Assembly: GCF_024505165.1 (NCBI RefSeq)
Contig: NZ_JANIBK010000011.1
Coordinates: forward strand, 1 to 55,516
Reading direction: 5' to 3'
DNA length: 55,516 nt
Source: Methylomonas rivi
Lineage (GTDB): Bacteria > Pseudomonadota > Gammaproteobacteria > Methylococcales > Methylomonadaceae
The stretch's first letter is position 1, and each line of letters starts with the position of its first letter. The notes below the pieces were generated by a model that was not told the DNA's origin, did not search any database, and worked only from the letters and a program-made list of their open reading frames with translations. A program made the translations under genes and the position numbers. Below are positions 6,989 to 17,772 of this stretch, piece after piece.

Positions 6989-9331
6989 TTACCAAACACC
7001 ATTTTCAGATTGAATAAAATATGGATTATCCCAACTAAGCCCGGCCTCTTTTTTATCATAAAGATCGGAATCTATTAATCGCCAAAACTGATCACCGAAC
7101 TTTTCTGGCTGGATCGATTCAATAGCGCCGACTTTTAACAGCTCTTTAAAGGCATATTCAGGTATTTGCACCAAATAAACCTGTAACTGACGGGCGATAC
7201 CGCCGACATTTTCGGTATACTCCAAGTCTTGCAGTAGCTTGGTGGCGTTATCATCAAATGCAATGATTACCGGCTTGAGGCGGGTTTCTATCATGCGAAA
7301 GTCGCGGGCGATATTCTGAAATGGAAAGCTGAGTTTTCGGCAGTGATTGTTATGGGCCTCCAGAATTTTTTTCTTGTCCAGTTCATCGCCTTTAGACCAG
7401 TACACCGCATTGAAATAGCTTGTTAAAGCGCCGGGTGACAGCAAGTTACCGTTATGATTACGCATGACCTCGCGCATATTGCCGGCCAATTGCTCCAGTT
7501 CCGGTGGCGCACGCCAATCGGGGCTTTGAAATATCAAGACTTCACTATCTTTAGGCTCGCGCTTGCCTTCACGGTTACAGCGTCCTGCGGCTTGGGCAAT
7601 GGAGTCCAAGCCAGCTTCGGCGCGAAGTACGCATGGAAAATCAACGTCAACGCCGGCCTCAATCAGAGAAGTTGAAACCAAACGGCAGGGATTTCCATTT
7701 AACAAGTCTTCGCGCACTTTTTCCAAAATTTGCGAGCGATGCTTGGCGCACATCAAAGTAGTTAGATGAGTCGCGCCTTCGAGCTTCAATTTCTTCATGC
7801 TGTCATACAAGCTACGGGCATGGCGGCGATTGTTGACGATGACTAATACCTGTTCTTTTTCCTGCAAATGGGTCAGTAGTTGTTCGTCAGTTTGCTCGCC
7901 GATGTTTTTTACCGTGACCCGTTCAAGCTCAGTAAACAAAGCGAGCGGATCGGGTGAAATTTCCCGGACATTTTCAAAACCATTGATGAAGCCCTCCGCT
8001 TTTTTTAGCGCGGGTTGCGTCGCGGTACATAAAACAACGCTGCAGCGGTAATTCAACGCCAGTTCATCGATCGCCGCCATGATGGGCCGCAGCAATTTAA
8101 GCGGCAAGGTCTGGGCCTCGTCGAGAATAATCACACTACCGGCAATGTTGTGTAACTTGCGGCATTGCGAAGGTCGGTCGGCAAACAGGGATTCAAAAAA
8201 CTGCACTGCGGTAGTAACAATAACGGGCGCATCCCAGCTTTCCATTGCTCGTTTTAAGGTATCGCGAGCGTCGTTATTCGGCAGCTTGGTATCGTCAAAA
8301 GCGCTGTGATGTTCCGTGATCGCATAGGCCAAGTCGTCACCAAACGCTTCGCGGAAGACTTTAGCGTTCTGTTCAATAATGCTGGTAAACGGAATGACGT
8401 AAATTATCCTACGCAATTGATGGGCAATGGCATGATCCAATGCAAAGGCCATTGAGGTATAGGTTTTTCCGCCACCGGTCGGTACGGTGAGCGAAAACAA
8501 GCCGGGAGGTAATTGCGCTTGTTTGCGACTGTGGTCAAGTATGCGTTGCCGGAGTTGATTAATGCTTTTCGGCGGCTGGGTTGCCAAGTTCTGCTGAATT
8601 TTTTCTAATTTTGTATTGAACCGCTCGCGCAAAGCCGACAGCGGCGGATAGTTAGATTCAGCATTTCCTTTCCCTTCCAATCGACGGTAATAGTTGTTGG
8701 TGTCCCTCCTGTCCGCATCAATCAAGCATGAAAAAATCATGCGGGTAAAAAAAGCCAATTGAAAGCCGGGCCAAATCTTGTGGAGTTTTAATGCTGGTGG
8801 CGTTAAGTGCGTAGGCAGTTTTATTTCCTGCTGCCATACCGGATCAAGATGAGGAATATCTTCACCGAACTTAAGCTTCAAACGCTCATCCAGCGTTGAA
8901 CGCTGCTGCCCTTCATCAATGCCATTTGCTAAACCGGCATGATGTCCAGCGATGCAATAGGCAAGCAATTTTCCCATTTGTTGCCAGCGCTCATTAGCTA
9001 TCTTTGCCCCGGCAGTGGCATGGTCTACCCTGATTTTTCCGCCTTGTAGACGCCTCAAAAACTCAGGGCAATATTTGCCAAGATCATGAAGCAAGCCGGC
9101 ATACATGGCTAACTCTTCAGCCCCGAACCACTGCGCGTTTTGCCGGGCAATTTCACTTACTTCGCTCAGGTGATCAAATAAGGTTTGGCCATCGGATAAA
9201 TCTTCAAGAGCACCTGAGTGGGCATAGTAGACCGTTTGATCCAAATGTTGTGTTGGCATTATGCGTGTTTGTTTAAGCTCGATTAAGCAGGTTGGGAGTG
9301 AAGCCTTTTTCTGTCCATGTTCGCGGAACAC
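6989..9331 (-). CDS. cas3: CRISPR-associated helicase/nuclease Cas3 (type I-C)
   Basis: This 780-residue HD nuclease fused to a superfamily 2 helicase degrades DNA unwound after Cascade recognition. The HD residues are in FDHLSEV (His54) and LLHDLGK (His82-Asp83). Helicase motifs are TVPTGGGKTYTS, ILDEAQTLP and, in motif VI, IAQAAGRCNREG. The start is uncertain: a GTG at 9329-9331 has GAAGG nine bases upstream, whereas an ATG at 9257-9259 gives the more family-like MPTQHLDQTVYYAHSG but has no ribosome-binding sequence. It is the first gene of the operon, 86 bases after efpL on the same strand. Confidence 0.96.
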   Translation of the reverse strand: MFREHGQKKASLPTCLIELKQTRIMPTQHLDQTVYYAHSGALEDLSDGQTLFDHLSEVSEIARQNAQWFGAEELAMYAGLLHDLGKYCPEFLRRLQGGKIRVDHATAGAKIANERWQQMGKLLAYCIAGHHAGLANGIDEGQQRSTLDERLKLKFGEDIPHLDPVWQQEIKLPTHLTPPALKLHKIWPGFQLAFFTRMIFSCLIDADRRDTNNYYRRLEGKGNAESNYPPLSALRERFNTKLEKIQQNLATQPPKSINQLRQRILDHSRKQAQLPPGLFSLTVPTGGGKTYTSMAFALDHAIAHQLRRIIYVIPFTSIIEQNAKVFREAFGDDLAYAITEHHSAFDDTKLPNNDARDTLKRAMESWDAPVIVTTAVQFFESLFADRPSQCRKLHNIAGSVIILDEAQTLPLKLLRPIMAAIDELALNYRCSVVLCTATQPALKKAEGFINGFENVREISPDPLALFTELERVTVKNIGEQTDEQLLTHLQEKEQVLVIVNNRRHARSLYDSMKKLKLEGATHLTTLMCAKHRSQILEKVREDLLNGNPCRLVSTSLIEAGVDVDFPCVLRAEAGLDSIAQAAGRCNREGKREPKDSEVLIFQSPDWRAPPELEQLAGNMREVMRNHNGNLLSPGALTSYFNAVYWSKGDELDKKKILEAHNNHCRKLSFPFQNIARDFRMIETRLKPVIIAFDDNATKLLQDLEYTENVGGIARQLQVYLVQIPEYAFKELLKVGAIESIQPEKFGDQFWRLIDSDLYDKKEAGLSWDNPYFIQSENGVW

Positions 9332-9346
9332 AACATTTTACCTTCA

Positions 9347-9373
9347 AGGTTGATAGGGATAGTTTATCAACCT
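9347..9373. promoter_or_regulatory. Perfect inverted repeat in front of cas3
   Basis: AGGTTGATA (9347-9355) and TATCAACCT (9365-9373) form perfect 9-base arms around a 9-base spacer, ending 15 bases before the upstream cas3 start codon and one base from its putative Shine-Dalgarno sequence. It could be an operator for a dimeric repressor of the cas operon, or an RNA hairpin next to the ribosome-binding site. There is no T-run after it on the minus strand, so it is not a terminator of efpL. Confidence 0.55.
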
Positions 9374-9417
9374 ATTCGGGTGTCCTTTTTTATTAGACCA
9401 CTACAGATGCCGCCGGC

Positions 9418-9984
9418 TCAGGCCCGCGACGAAAATTCGCCGGTTTCGGAGTTGACTCTAATGATCTCGCCGGTCTCGATGTATTCCGGCACCTGGACTT
9501 CCAGGCCGGTGCTGAGTTTGGCGGTTTTGGTGCGTTTGGTGGCGCTGGAGCCTTTCATGGCCGGCGGGGTTTCGACGATTTGCAGGGAAATGATGTTGGG
9601 CAACTGGATGCCCAGCGCCGCGTCGTCCATCAGCAGCATGACGATGCCTTCCAGGCCGTCGGTCAGATATTCGGTTTGTCCTTCCAGGTCTTCGGCCGAC
9701 AGCGCGTATTGTTCGTAGGTCTCGCTGTTCATGAAGTAATAGCTGTCGCCGTCCTGATAGGAAAATTGCACGGCGCAACGCGAGCAATCGGCGGCTTTCA
9801 GCATGTCGTCGCTTTTGAAGGTTTCGTCCAGTTTTTGCCGGGTTTTCATGTGGGTAAAGCGGACTTTATACAGCGTGGTGGCGCCGCGCGAAGTCGGATT
9901 GCGCACGTCGATTTTTTTGACCACATACGGCTCGCCGTTGATTTCGATGGCGGTTCCTTGCTTGAGTTCGTTGGCTTTGGGCAC
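9418..9984 (-). CDS. efpL: Elongation factor P-like protein EfpL (YeiP)
   Basis: This 188-residue paralogue of elongation factor P binds the ribosome between P and E sites and relieves stalling at difficult motifs such as proline stretches. The N-terminus MPKANELKQGTAIEINGEPY and the C-terminal LSTGLEVQVPEYIETGE are YeiP-like. The domain I loop reads NPTSRGATTLYK, with Arg33 at the tip where ordinary EF-P carries the modified Lys or Arg and where EfpL has an unmodified Arg. It follows bpt by three bases and is the last housekeeping gene before the CRISPR locus. Confidence 0.92.
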   Translation of the reverse strand: MPKANELKQGTAIEINGEPYVVKKIDVRNPTSRGATTLYKVRFTHMKTRQKLDETFKSDDMLKAADCSRCAVQFSYQDGDSYYFMNSETYEQYALSAEDLEGQTEYLTDGLEGIVMLLMDDAALGIQLPNIISLQIVETPPAMKGSSATKRTKTAKLSTGLEVQVPEYIETGEIIRVNSETGEFSSRA

Positions 9985-9987
9985 TGC

Positions 9988-10716
9988 TTATTCCTCGTCG
10001 GACTGATGAAAGTGGATATCCCGCCACTGGCCGGCTATCAAGCCTTGTAGCGGCTGGTACTGAATTTTGTAACGCATTTTACGACAATCTTCTATCCAAA
10101 AGCCCAGATAAACGAATTCGAGTTTCCGGCGTCTGGCTTCTTCGATTTGCCATAACACCGCAAACACGCCGGGGCTGTAATCGTCGAAATCCGGATCGAA
10201 GAAGGTATACACCGCCGACAGCGCGCGGTCCAATGCGTCCACCACGGCGACGGCCGCCAGCCGCCCCTCAATCAGAAATTCCACAAACCAGGTATTGCAC
10301 CAGTGGCTGCCCAAAAAATGCAGGTAATCCTCGCGGCTGATAGCGGCGTCCGAGGTTTTTTCGTGGCGGGCGATTTGGTAACGGCGGTATAAATCGAAAT
10401 GGCGTTCGTTGAATTCGGCGGTTTTAATCACAACCTGGGTATATTGATTGCGCCGGGCGCAGCGGCGTTGCTTGCGGTCGGCCCGAAAGGCCGCGACCGG
10501 AATTCGGCTGGGCACGCAGGCCCGGCAATTATCGCAATGGGGCCGGTAGACTTGATCGCCGCTGCGGCGGAAACCTTGTTCGATCAGGTGCGCATAGAGC
10601 GTGGTGTCCATGGCAAAGTCGGGGTGAACCACCGCCGATTGAGCCAGTTTGCCGTCCAGATAGCTGCAATCGTGTTCGGCGGTGAGCCACAATGGCACGG
10701 ATATCATTTTTGCCAT
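9988..10716 (-). CDS. bpt: Aspartate/glutamate leucyltransferase Bpt
   Basis: This 242-residue GNAT-type transferase attaches Leu from Leu-tRNA to proteins with N-terminal Asp or Glu, creating an N-degron for ClpAP. The Cys-rich start ([15 protein letters not shown]) and the [17 protein letters not shown] block are diagnostic. The frame is open further upstream, but the ATG at 10714-10716 is family-like. The next ATG, 10705-10707, would form an ATGA overlap with the aat stop and is a close alternative. It overlaps aat, whose product makes the other N-end-rule modification. Confidence 0.93.
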   Translation of the reverse strand: MAKMISVPLWLTAEHDCSYLDGKLAQSAVVHPDFAMDTTLYAHLIEQGFRRSGDQVYRPHCDNCRACVPSRIPVAAFRADRKQRRCARRNQYTQVVIKTAEFNERHFDLYRRYQIARHEKTSDAAISREDYLHFLGSHWCNTWFVEFLIEGRLAAVAVVDALDRALSAVYTFFDPDFDDYSPGVFAVLWQIEEARRRKLEFVYLGFWIEDCRKMRYKIQYQPLQGLIAGQWRDIHFHQSDEE

Positions 10717-11396
10717 GCTAATGGGGCGGGGGGCGACGGACAAAGCCGGTCGAGCAGGCCGGCGAATACTTGGCGCGGGATTTCTTCCGCTCCCAGGCTG
10801 AACAGGTGTCCGCTGCTGACTTGGCAGTCTATCAGTTGATAATCCCAAAGCGTCAGTTGCCCGACCAGATGCGCGAACACGACTTTCGAGGCATCGGTTT
10901 TGCGGTGGAACATGGATTCGCCGAAAAATACCCGGCCGATGCCGATGCCGTACAAGCCGCCGACCAGCTGTCGGTCTTGCCAGGCTTCGACGCTATGGGC
11001 AAAGCCCATTCTGTGCAATTGCAGATAAGCCTGTTTCATGTCTCCGGTAATCCAGGTGCCGCCCTGGTCGCTACGCGGCGCGGCGCAAGCGGCGATGACC
11101 TGTTCGAAGGCGCTGTCGTAGCGGATTTCGAACAACTGTTTACGCAAGGTTTTCCGCAAGCTGCGCGACACGATGAGCTTGTCCGGAAACAGTACCAGCC
11201 GCGGATCGGGAGACCACCACAGGATGGGTTCGCCGGGATTGAACCAGGGAAAAATACCGTGCCGGTAAGCGTTGAGAATGCGTTGCGGCGACAAACAGCC
11301 GCCCACGGCAATCAAGCCGTTGGGTTCGCCCAGTGCCTTGTCGAGTGATGGAAAAGCTTGATTGGGGTTCAGTGCGTCGAGAACGTTGAGTTGCAT
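10704..11396 (-). CDS. aat: Leucyl/phenylalanyl-tRNA--protein transferase
   Basis: This 230-residue enzyme adds Leu or Phe to proteins with N-terminal Arg or Lys. Signature blocks are [40 protein letters not shown], the central WVTGDM-like [10 protein letters not shown] and [17 protein letters not shown]. It lies 43 bases after trxB and overlaps bpt, so trxB-aat-bpt-efpL is likely one operon. In many gammaproteobacteria infA follows bpt; here efpL takes that place. Confidence 0.96.
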   Translation of the reverse strand: MQLNVLDALNPNQAFPSLDKALGEPNGLIAVGGCLSPQRILNAYRHGIFPWFNPGEPILWWSPDPRLVLFPDKLIVSRSLRKTLRKQLFEIRYDSAFEQVIAACAAPRSDQGGTWITGDMKQAYLQLHRMGFAHSVEAWQDRQLVGGLYGIGIGRVFFGESMFHRKTDASKVVFAHLVGQLTLWDYQLIDCQVSSGHLFSLGAEEIPRQVFAGLLDRLCPSPPAPLAWQK

Positions 11397-11439
11397 CGAG
11401 AATGAAGCGGGAACAGCCTGCCGCTGCTCCCGCCAAACC

Positions 11440-12495
<1,056 letters not shown>

Positions 12496-12504
12496 TTAAG
12501 CTAA

Positions 12505-12532
12505 TGTGAAATCTGCTTTTATCATCTATAAT
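12505..12532 (+). promoter_or_regulatory. Likely ftsK promoter
   Basis: A perfect TATAAT -10 (12527-12532) lies 37 bases before the ftsK ATG. The best -35 candidate, TGTGAA at 12505-12510 with a 16-base spacer, is a weak match. No operator is evident. Confidence 0.55.
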
Positions 12533-12569
12533 CCTGTTTTATTGAGCTTTATTTTGCGAGCATTTAGTC

Positions 12570-14879
12570 ATGGTAGCTGTTGTGGAAGAGAGAACTGCGA
12601 AAGGTTTTCGAGAAATTGCATTACTGGGGTTTTCCTGCTGCGGACTGTTTCTGTTGATTGCCCTGTTGACATTCGATTCCAACGATCCGGGCTGGAGCCA
12701 CAGCACCTCGTTTCAGGAACTCAACAATGCCTGCGGACTGTTGGGAGCCTGGCTGGCCAATTTCGTTTTATATTTCTTCGGTTTGATGGCTTACCTGATT
12801 CCGCTGATGGTGTTCAGTTACGGCTACATGCTGTATGCCGCCGACAATACTCAAAGTAATCGCTGGTTGTTTTTGAGCCGCAGCGGCGGCTTTATCGCCA
12901 CCATGGTTTCCGGGTCGGCGATTTTCTTTTTGCATTTGCATTTTTTAAGAACCAAGGTCGATTTGCCGGAAAGTCCGGGCGGTATTTTGGGCAGGGAAAT
13001 CGGCGATGTGCTGGTGCATCTGCTGGGCAATTCCGGCTCGACCCTGCTGTTGCTGGCGGTATTTATGACCGGCGTGACCATGCTGACCGGGTTATCCTGG
13101 CTGGGCGCGATGAATTGGGTGGGCAAATTCGCCTTGGGAGCGTTCACGGTAGTGGGCCGGAAAGCCATCGCCGTGCCCGCGCTTTACCGGGCCGACAAGC
13201 CGCAACGGCCGGCCGCCGCCGGCAAAAAAATCCGCCCGCCGAAACCGGATGCGGTGGATGAAGAAGAGGCGCCGAAAAAGCCCAAGCTGCAAATTTTAAA
13301 ACTGGCGCCCGAAGCGAAAATAGAAAAACCGGCCGCCGCTAAGCCGCAACGTAGAAAAGACGGCAAAATCGAGGATTTCGGACCGGACATTTATTTGAAC
13401 GCCTTGCCGCCCTTGACCTTGCTGGATAAACGCGAGATTAAAGTCAAACGTTATTCCAAACTGGAGCTGGAAGAAATTTCCAGGCAAGTGGAGGACGTAT
13501 TACAGGATTACGGTATCGCCGTTGAAGTGGAAGCCGTGCTGCCGGGGCCGGTGATTACCCGTTTCGAGTTGCGCTTGGCGGCGGGCGTTAAAGTCAGCCG
13601 TATCAGCACGCTGGCCAAGGATTTGGCGCGCGGCTTGTCGGTGACCAGCGTGCGTATCGTCGAGGTGATAGAAGGCAAATCGGTCATTGGTCTGGAGATT
13701 CCCAATCAGGAACGCGAAATGGTGTCATTGCGCGACTTATTGGTGTCCGACGAATTCGAGCGCTCCAAATCCAAGCTCAGCATTGCGATGGGCAAGGATA
13801 TTTCCGGTACGCCGGTAGTGGCGGATCTGGGCAAGATGCCGCATGCGCTGGTGGCCGGCACCACCGGTTCCGGTAAGTCGGTCGCCATCAATACCATGAT
13901 CTTGAGTTTGCTGTACAAATCCAAACCGGACGATGTGCGGCTGATCATGATAGACCCGAAAATGCTGGAATTGTCGGTTTACGAAGGCATTCCGCATTTG
14001 TTGACGCCGGTCGTCACCGATATGAAGGACGCCCAGAATGCCCTGCGCTGGGCGGTGGCGGAAATGGAGCGCCGTTATAAGCTGATGTCCAAGGTCGGGG
14101 TGCGTAATCTGGCCGGTTACAACCATGCCGTGCGCGAGGCGGAGGCGGCCGGCAAGCCGATCCGCGATCCGCTGTTCAGGCCGGAGACTCCGGTGGCGCT
14201 GGAAGACTATCCCACGCTGATGACCCTGCCCAGTATCGTCATCGTCATCGACGAATTGGCCGACATGATGATGGTGGTGGGTAAAAAGGTCGAGGAATTG
14301 ATCGCCCGCTTGGCGCAGAAGGCGAGGGCGGCGGGCATTCATTTGGTGTTGGCGACTCAGCGCCCTTCGGTGGACGTGTTGACCGGTTTGATCAAGGCCA
14401 ACGTGCCGACCCGGATTTCGTTTCAGGTTTCATCGCGCATCGATTCCCGTACCATTATCGACCAGGGCGGCGCCGAGGCGCTGCTGGGTAACGGCGACAT
14501 GTTGTTTCTGCCGTCCGGCACCAGCATCCCGTTGCGCGCCCACGGCGCCTTCGTCGACGATCATGAAGTGCATAGAGTGGTGGAGTTTTTGAAAAAAACC
14601 GGCCCCACCAATTATCTGGACGAAATCACTCAGGAACGTACCGACAGCGGCGATGTGGCCGGGGCCGATGGCGAAGACAGCGAAAGCGACGCCTTATACG
14701 ACGAAGCCGTGGCCTTCGTCACCGAATCCAGAAAGGCCTCGATTTCCAGCGTGCAACGCCGCTTTAAAATCGGCTATAACCGCGCCGCCCGCATCATCGA
14801 AGACATGGAAAACGCCGGCGTGGTCAGCCCGGCCGAGACCAACGGTACCCGCGAGGTACTGGCGCCGCCGCCACGTTGA
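12570..14879 (+). CDS. ftsK: DNA translocase FtsK
   Basis: This 769-residue septal DNA pump couples chromosome dimer resolution to division. The N-terminal 200 residues hold about four membrane segments. A charged linker (about residues 205-270) is short compared with E. coli FtsK. The motor has Walker A GTTGSGKS near residue 430 and Walker [14 protein letters not shown] near 555. The C-terminal gamma winged helix ([20 protein letters not shown]) reads polar KOPS sites. The short linker makes it SpoIIIE-like in size. It begins a rightward cluster after a TATAAT-type promoter. Confidence 0.97.
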   Translation: MVAVVEERTAKGFREIALLGFSCCGLFLLIALLTFDSNDPGWSHSTSFQELNNACGLLGAWLANFVLYFFGLMAYLIPLMVFSYGYMLYAADNTQSNRWLFLSRSGGFIATMVSGSAIFFLHLHFLRTKVDLPESPGGILGREIGDVLVHLLGNSGSTLLLLAVFMTGVTMLTGLSWLGAMNWVGKFALGAFTVVGRKAIAVPALYRADKPQRPAAAGKKIRPPKPDAVDEEEAPKKPKLQILKLAPEAKIEKPAAAKPQRRKDGKIEDFGPDIYLNALPPLTLLDKREIKVKRYSKLELEEISRQVEDVLQDYGIAVEVEAVLPGPVITRFELRLAAGVKVSRISTLAKDLARGLSVTSVRIVEVIEGKSVIGLEIPNQEREMVSLRDLLVSDEFERSKSKLSIAMGKDISGTPVVADLGKMPHALVAGTTGSGKSVAINTMILSLLYKSKPDDVRLIMIDPKMLELSVYEGIPHLLTPVVTDMKDAQNALRWAVAEMERRYKLMSKVGVRNLAGYNHAVREAEAAGKPIRDPLFRPETPVALEDYPTLMTLPSIVIVIDELADMMMVVGKKVEELIARLAQKARAAGIHLVLATQRPSVDVLTGLIKANVPTRISFQVSSRIDSRTIIDQGGAEALLGNGDMLFLPSGTSIPLRAHGAFVDDHEVHRVVEFLKKTGPTNYLDEITQERTDSGDVAGADGEDSESDALYDEAVAFVTESRKASISSVQRRFKIGYNRAARIIEDMENAGVVSPAETNGTREVLAPPPR

Positions 14880-14885
14880 TAGCCG

Positions 14886-15083
14886 ATGAATGCGGCGATT
14901 ATTGTGTTATTGGTTGTGATGCTGATGTCCACGGTAAGCAGTTGGTGGATGATCAGGCGCAAGGATCAGGAAAAGCCGGTGAAAATCATGATGTTTATCG
15001 GTTATTTCTGGTTGCTGACCTTTCTGCAGTTGCTGTTGGCCGCCTTGCTGTATTACATTGGCCGGCGTTTTTTTTCTCTTTAA
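14886..15083 (+). CDS. Small two-helix membrane protein
   Basis: This 65-residue protein starts six bases after the ftsK stop. It has two clear hydrophobic helices, about residues 3-20 and 37-58, separated by a basic loop (WWMIRRKDQEKPVK), which suggests a hairpin with the loop in the cytoplasm. I do not recognise a family. Its position implies co-transcription with ftsK and the SemiSWEET gene that follows eight bases later. Confidence 0.7.
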   Translation: MNAAIIVLLVVMLMSTVSSWWMIRRKDQEKPVKIMMFIGYFWLLTFLQLLLAALLYYIGRRFFSL

Positions 15084-15090
15084 CCTCCCT

Positions 15091-15357
15091 ATGAACATCG
15101 TTCCCGATTTGATCGGCTACCTGGCGGCCACGCTGACCACGGTGTCGTTTTTGCCGCAAGCCATTCTGACTTTGAAAACCCGCGATACCGATTCCTTGTC
15201 GCTGGGCATGTACAGCCTGTTCACCGGCGGGGTGTTATTGTGGTTGATCTACGGCATTTATTTGTCCAATCCGGCCATTATTGCCGCCAACGCGGTGACG
15301 TTTTTGCTGGCGGCTTTGATATTGAGTTTTAAAATCCATAATTTGCTGCGCAAATAG
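15091..15357 (+). CDS. SemiSWEET-type sugar transporter
   Basis: This 88-residue, three-helix membrane protein of the MtN3/saliva (PQ-loop) family dimerises to make a sugar uniporter. The PQ motif is in VSFLPQAILTLKTRDTDSLS. The frame is open from 15058, but the ATG at 15091 (MNIVPDLIGYLAATLTT) gives the family N-terminus and avoids overlap with the preceding gene. The third helix carries NPAIIAANAVTFLLAAL, with the substrate-contacting Asn. The substrate cannot be told from sequence. Confidence 0.88.
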   Translation: MNIVPDLIGYLAATLTTVSFLPQAILTLKTRDTDSLSLGMYSLFTGGVLLWLIYGIYLSNPAIIAANAVTFLLAALILSFKIHNLLRK

Positions 15358-15371
15358 CTGTCCGGACCACC

Positions 15372-16634
15372 ATGAGAATCGCTTTATTGGCCGGAACGCA
15401 TTCCGGTTGCGGTAAAACCACGGTGATGCTGGCCTTGCTGCAATACCTCAAAAACCAAGCACTGAAGCCGCGGGCATTCAAGGTCGGGCCGGATTTTCTC
15501 GATCCGCTCTGGCACGCGGCGGTTACCGGTTCGCCATCCTATAACCTGGATACCCAAATGGTGGGCATAACCGAATCCCGCCGCGTGTTGAACCGGTTGG
15601 CCGGCCAGACGGAGTATGGCTTGATAGAAGGCGTGATGGGCATGTTCGACGGCCGCTCCGGGGTCGGCCAAGCCGGTTCCAGTGTCGATTTGGCCGCCCA
15701 ACTCGCAGTGTCGGCTATTTTGGTGGTCGATGCGCGCGGCATCGCCGGTTCCATCGTGCCGCTGGTGAGCGGTTACCGCGATTTTGCCCGCCAACGCGGG
15801 GTCGAAATCGCCGGCATTGTCGCCAACCGGGTCGGCGGCGAGTTCCATGCCCGCCTGTTGTCCGAGGCCTTGGCCGACTACGGTTTGCCGCCGGTGCTGG
15901 CTTGGTTGGATAAGGCCGCGCCGGGCTTGGAGGAAAGGCATTTGGGCTTGACGATTCCCGATCAAGCCCGGATACCCGATTTTCAAGCGGCCTTGCGGGT
16001 CGAGCATGAAGCGTTGCTGGCGGCGTTTGCCGAATGTGTTCCCGGCGATGTTGCCGAAAGCGAGACGGCGCGGCTGCAAGGTAAAACCATCGCCGTTGCC
16101 AGGGATGAGGCCTGCTGTTTCATTTATCCGGGCAATGTCGATTACTTGTTGGAGCAGGGCGCGCGGCTGGCATGGTTTTCGCCGGTGGCCGGCCAGCCGG
16201 TGCCCGCCGCCGATGCGCTGTGGCTACCGGGCGGTTACCCGGAGTTATATGTCCGGCAATTGTCCGAGTCTGTTAGTTTGGCGTCGATAAAAGCCTTTAT
16301 CGAATCGGGTAAACCGGTGTTGGCCGAATGCGGCGGCACCATGCTGCTGGGCGAGGCCTTGATAGACAGCCAGGGCAATCGCTGGCCGATGGCGAATGTG
16401 TTGCCGTTCGATTCCTGCATGCAAAGCAAACTGGCGGCCTTGGGTTACAGAGAAGACGCCTCGGGCATGCGCGGGCACGAATTCCATTATTCGGTTCGGG
16501 AAAGCCGGCAGGCATTTACGCCGGGTTTTGTCTGTAACGGCGACCAAGGCATACGCTATAAAAATTTACGCGCCTCCTACAATCACTGGTATTTTGCCAG
16601 TGCCGGCAAGGCGATAACGGAGTGGCTGACATGA
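15372..16634 (+). CDS. cobB: Cobyrinate a,c-diamide synthase
   Basis: This 420-residue ATP- and glutamine-dependent enzyme amidates the a and c side chains of cobyrinate in vitamin B12 synthesis (CbiA/CobB). The P-loop AGTHSGCGKTT is at the N-terminus, followed by VGPDFLDPLWH. The C-terminal glutamine amidotransferase domain has its nucleophilic Cys in VLAECGGTMLL. The stop overlaps the cobO ATG (ATGA). Local use of B12 is suggested by eutBC and the radical SAM hpnR in this window. Confidence 0.94.
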   Translation: MRIALLAGTHSGCGKTTVMLALLQYLKNQALKPRAFKVGPDFLDPLWHAAVTGSPSYNLDTQMVGITESRRVLNRLAGQTEYGLIEGVMGMFDGRSGVGQAGSSVDLAAQLAVSAILVVDARGIAGSIVPLVSGYRDFARQRGVEIAGIVANRVGGEFHARLLSEALADYGLPPVLAWLDKAAPGLEERHLGLTIPDQARIPDFQAALRVEHEALLAAFAECVPGDVAESETARLQGKTIAVARDEACCFIYPGNVDYLLEQGARLAWFSPVAGQPVPAADALWLPGGYPELYVRQLSESVSLASIKAFIESGKPVLAECGGTMLLGEALIDSQGNRWPMANVLPFDSCMQSKLAALGYREDASGMRGHEFHYSVRESRQAFTPGFVCNGDQGIRYKNLRASYNHWYFASAGKAITEWLT

Positions 16635-17167
16635 AAACGAGAGAGAGACGACAGGGCGTGGTGCTGGTGCATACCGGCGAAGGTAAGGGCAAATCGTCCA
16701 GTGCCTTCGGTATGGTGTTTCGCGCCGCCGGCTGGGGCATGAAGGTCTGCGTGATTCAGTTCATCAAGGGCCAATGGCAAACCGGCGAACAAAAGGCCGC
16801 CGAGCGCTTCGACAATATCGAATGGCATGCCTTGGGCGACGGCTTTACCTGGAATACCAAAAACCCGGAACAGGACATCAAAACCAGCCGGGAAATCTGG
16901 GAGTTCAGCAAGCAGAAGATGTTGTCCGGGGAATTCGATCTGGTGCTGCTGGACGAAATCAATTATTGCTGCGGTTACGGCTGGATCGGCGGCCGGGAAA
17001 TCGCCGACTTTATTCGAAACGACAAGCCGGCTTGGCTGCACCTGGTGCTGACCGGCCGCAACGCGGCACAGGAAGTGATAGAGGCTGCGCATACCGTCAC
17101 CGAAATGACCCGCATCAAGCACGCCTTCGAAACCGGCATCAAAGCCGAGCAGGGTGTTGAATTTTAA
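16631..17167 (+). CDS. cobO: Cob(I)yrinic acid a,c-diamide adenosyltransferase
   Basis: This 178-residue CobA/CobO-type enzyme transfers the adenosyl group of ATP to reduced corrinoid, giving the adenosyl form needed by ethanolamine ammonia-lyase. The modified P-loop is HTGEGKGKSSSAFG, with VIQFIKGQWQTGE and LLDEINYCCGYGW following. The ATG at 16631 overlaps the cobB stop; an in-frame GTG at 16622 is less likely. It is co-transcribed with cobB. Confidence 0.95.
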   Translation: MKTRERRQGVVLVHTGEGKGKSSSAFGMVFRAAGWGMKVCVIQFIKGQWQTGEQKAAERFDNIEWHALGDGFTWNTKNPEQDIKTSREIWEFSKQKMLSGEFDLVLLDEINYCCGYGWIGGREIADFIRNDKPAWLHLVLTGRNAAQEVIEAAHTVTEMTRIKHAFETGIKAEQGVEF

Positions 17168-17219
17168 GCTGAAATATTTCGCCGATTCTGGCAGAATTGC
17201 CGCCTTTTTAACCTTTCCT

Positions 17220-17639
17220 ATGAGCGCAAGCATGCAACAAGCGAAACAACTTATCGAAAATTACTATCAAGCTTTCAATAACAACGATATGGATACTTTC
17301 CTGAGTTTGCTGACCGACGACGTGGTGCATGACATCAACCAGGGCGACCGCGAACAAGGTAAAGCCGCTTTCGCCAAGTTCATGGATAAAATGAACCACC
17401 ATTACCGCGAACAGTTGGTCGATATGGTGATTATGGCCAACGAGGACGGCACGCGCGCGGCGGCGGAATTCGTGGTATTGGGCGAATATTTGAATACCGA
17501 TGAAGGTTTGCCGGAAGCCAACGGTCAAAAATACCGCCTGCCCGCCGGGGCGTTTTTCGACATTCGCGACGGCAAGGTTGCGCGCATCACCAATTATTAC
17601 AATCTGGGCGACTGGATTGCCCAAGTCGATCCGCAATAA
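17220..17639 (+). CDS. NTF2/SnoaL-like (ketosteroid isomerase-related) protein
   Basis: This 139-residue protein has the SnoaL-like pattern: helix QQAKQLIENYYQAFNNNDMD, then FLSLLTDDVVHDINQG and a late RITNYYNLGDWIAQV strand. Many relatives are of unknown function; some bind small hydrophobic molecules or catalyse isomerisation. The frame runs from 17154, but the ATG at 17220 avoids overlap with cobO and gives the expected start. It may be transcribed with cobO, with a 52-base gap. Confidence 0.8.
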   Translation: MSASMQQAKQLIENYYQAFNNNDMDTFLSLLTDDVVHDINQGDREQGKAAFAKFMDKMNHHYREQLVDMVIMANEDGTRAAAEFVVLGEYLNTDEGLPEANGQKYRLPAGAFFDIRDGKVARITNYYNLGDWIAQVDPQ

Positions 17640-17772
17640 GCGCTTTGCGGATTTAGAAGGATTCCGGCCGCCGCCGGAATCATCAATTGCTGATATTGGC
17701 AACATGGCTTAGAATCCGAAACGGCAGGAATTCGGATTGACCGAATATAACTATAACGAGAGGAGAGTAAGC

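Noticed and set aside
6989-9331. Prophage or integrative element carrying the cas locus
   Set aside because: No integrase, transposase, tRNA or flanking direct repeat was seen next to the locus.
9332-9417. Terminator for efpL at the inverted repeat before cas3
   Set aside because: The hairpin has no following T-run on the minus strand, so an operator or leader hairpin is more likely.
13737-14342. 201-codon frame antisense to ftsK
   Set aside because: Antisense to a well-conserved motor domain, low-complexity and without a ribosome-binding site.
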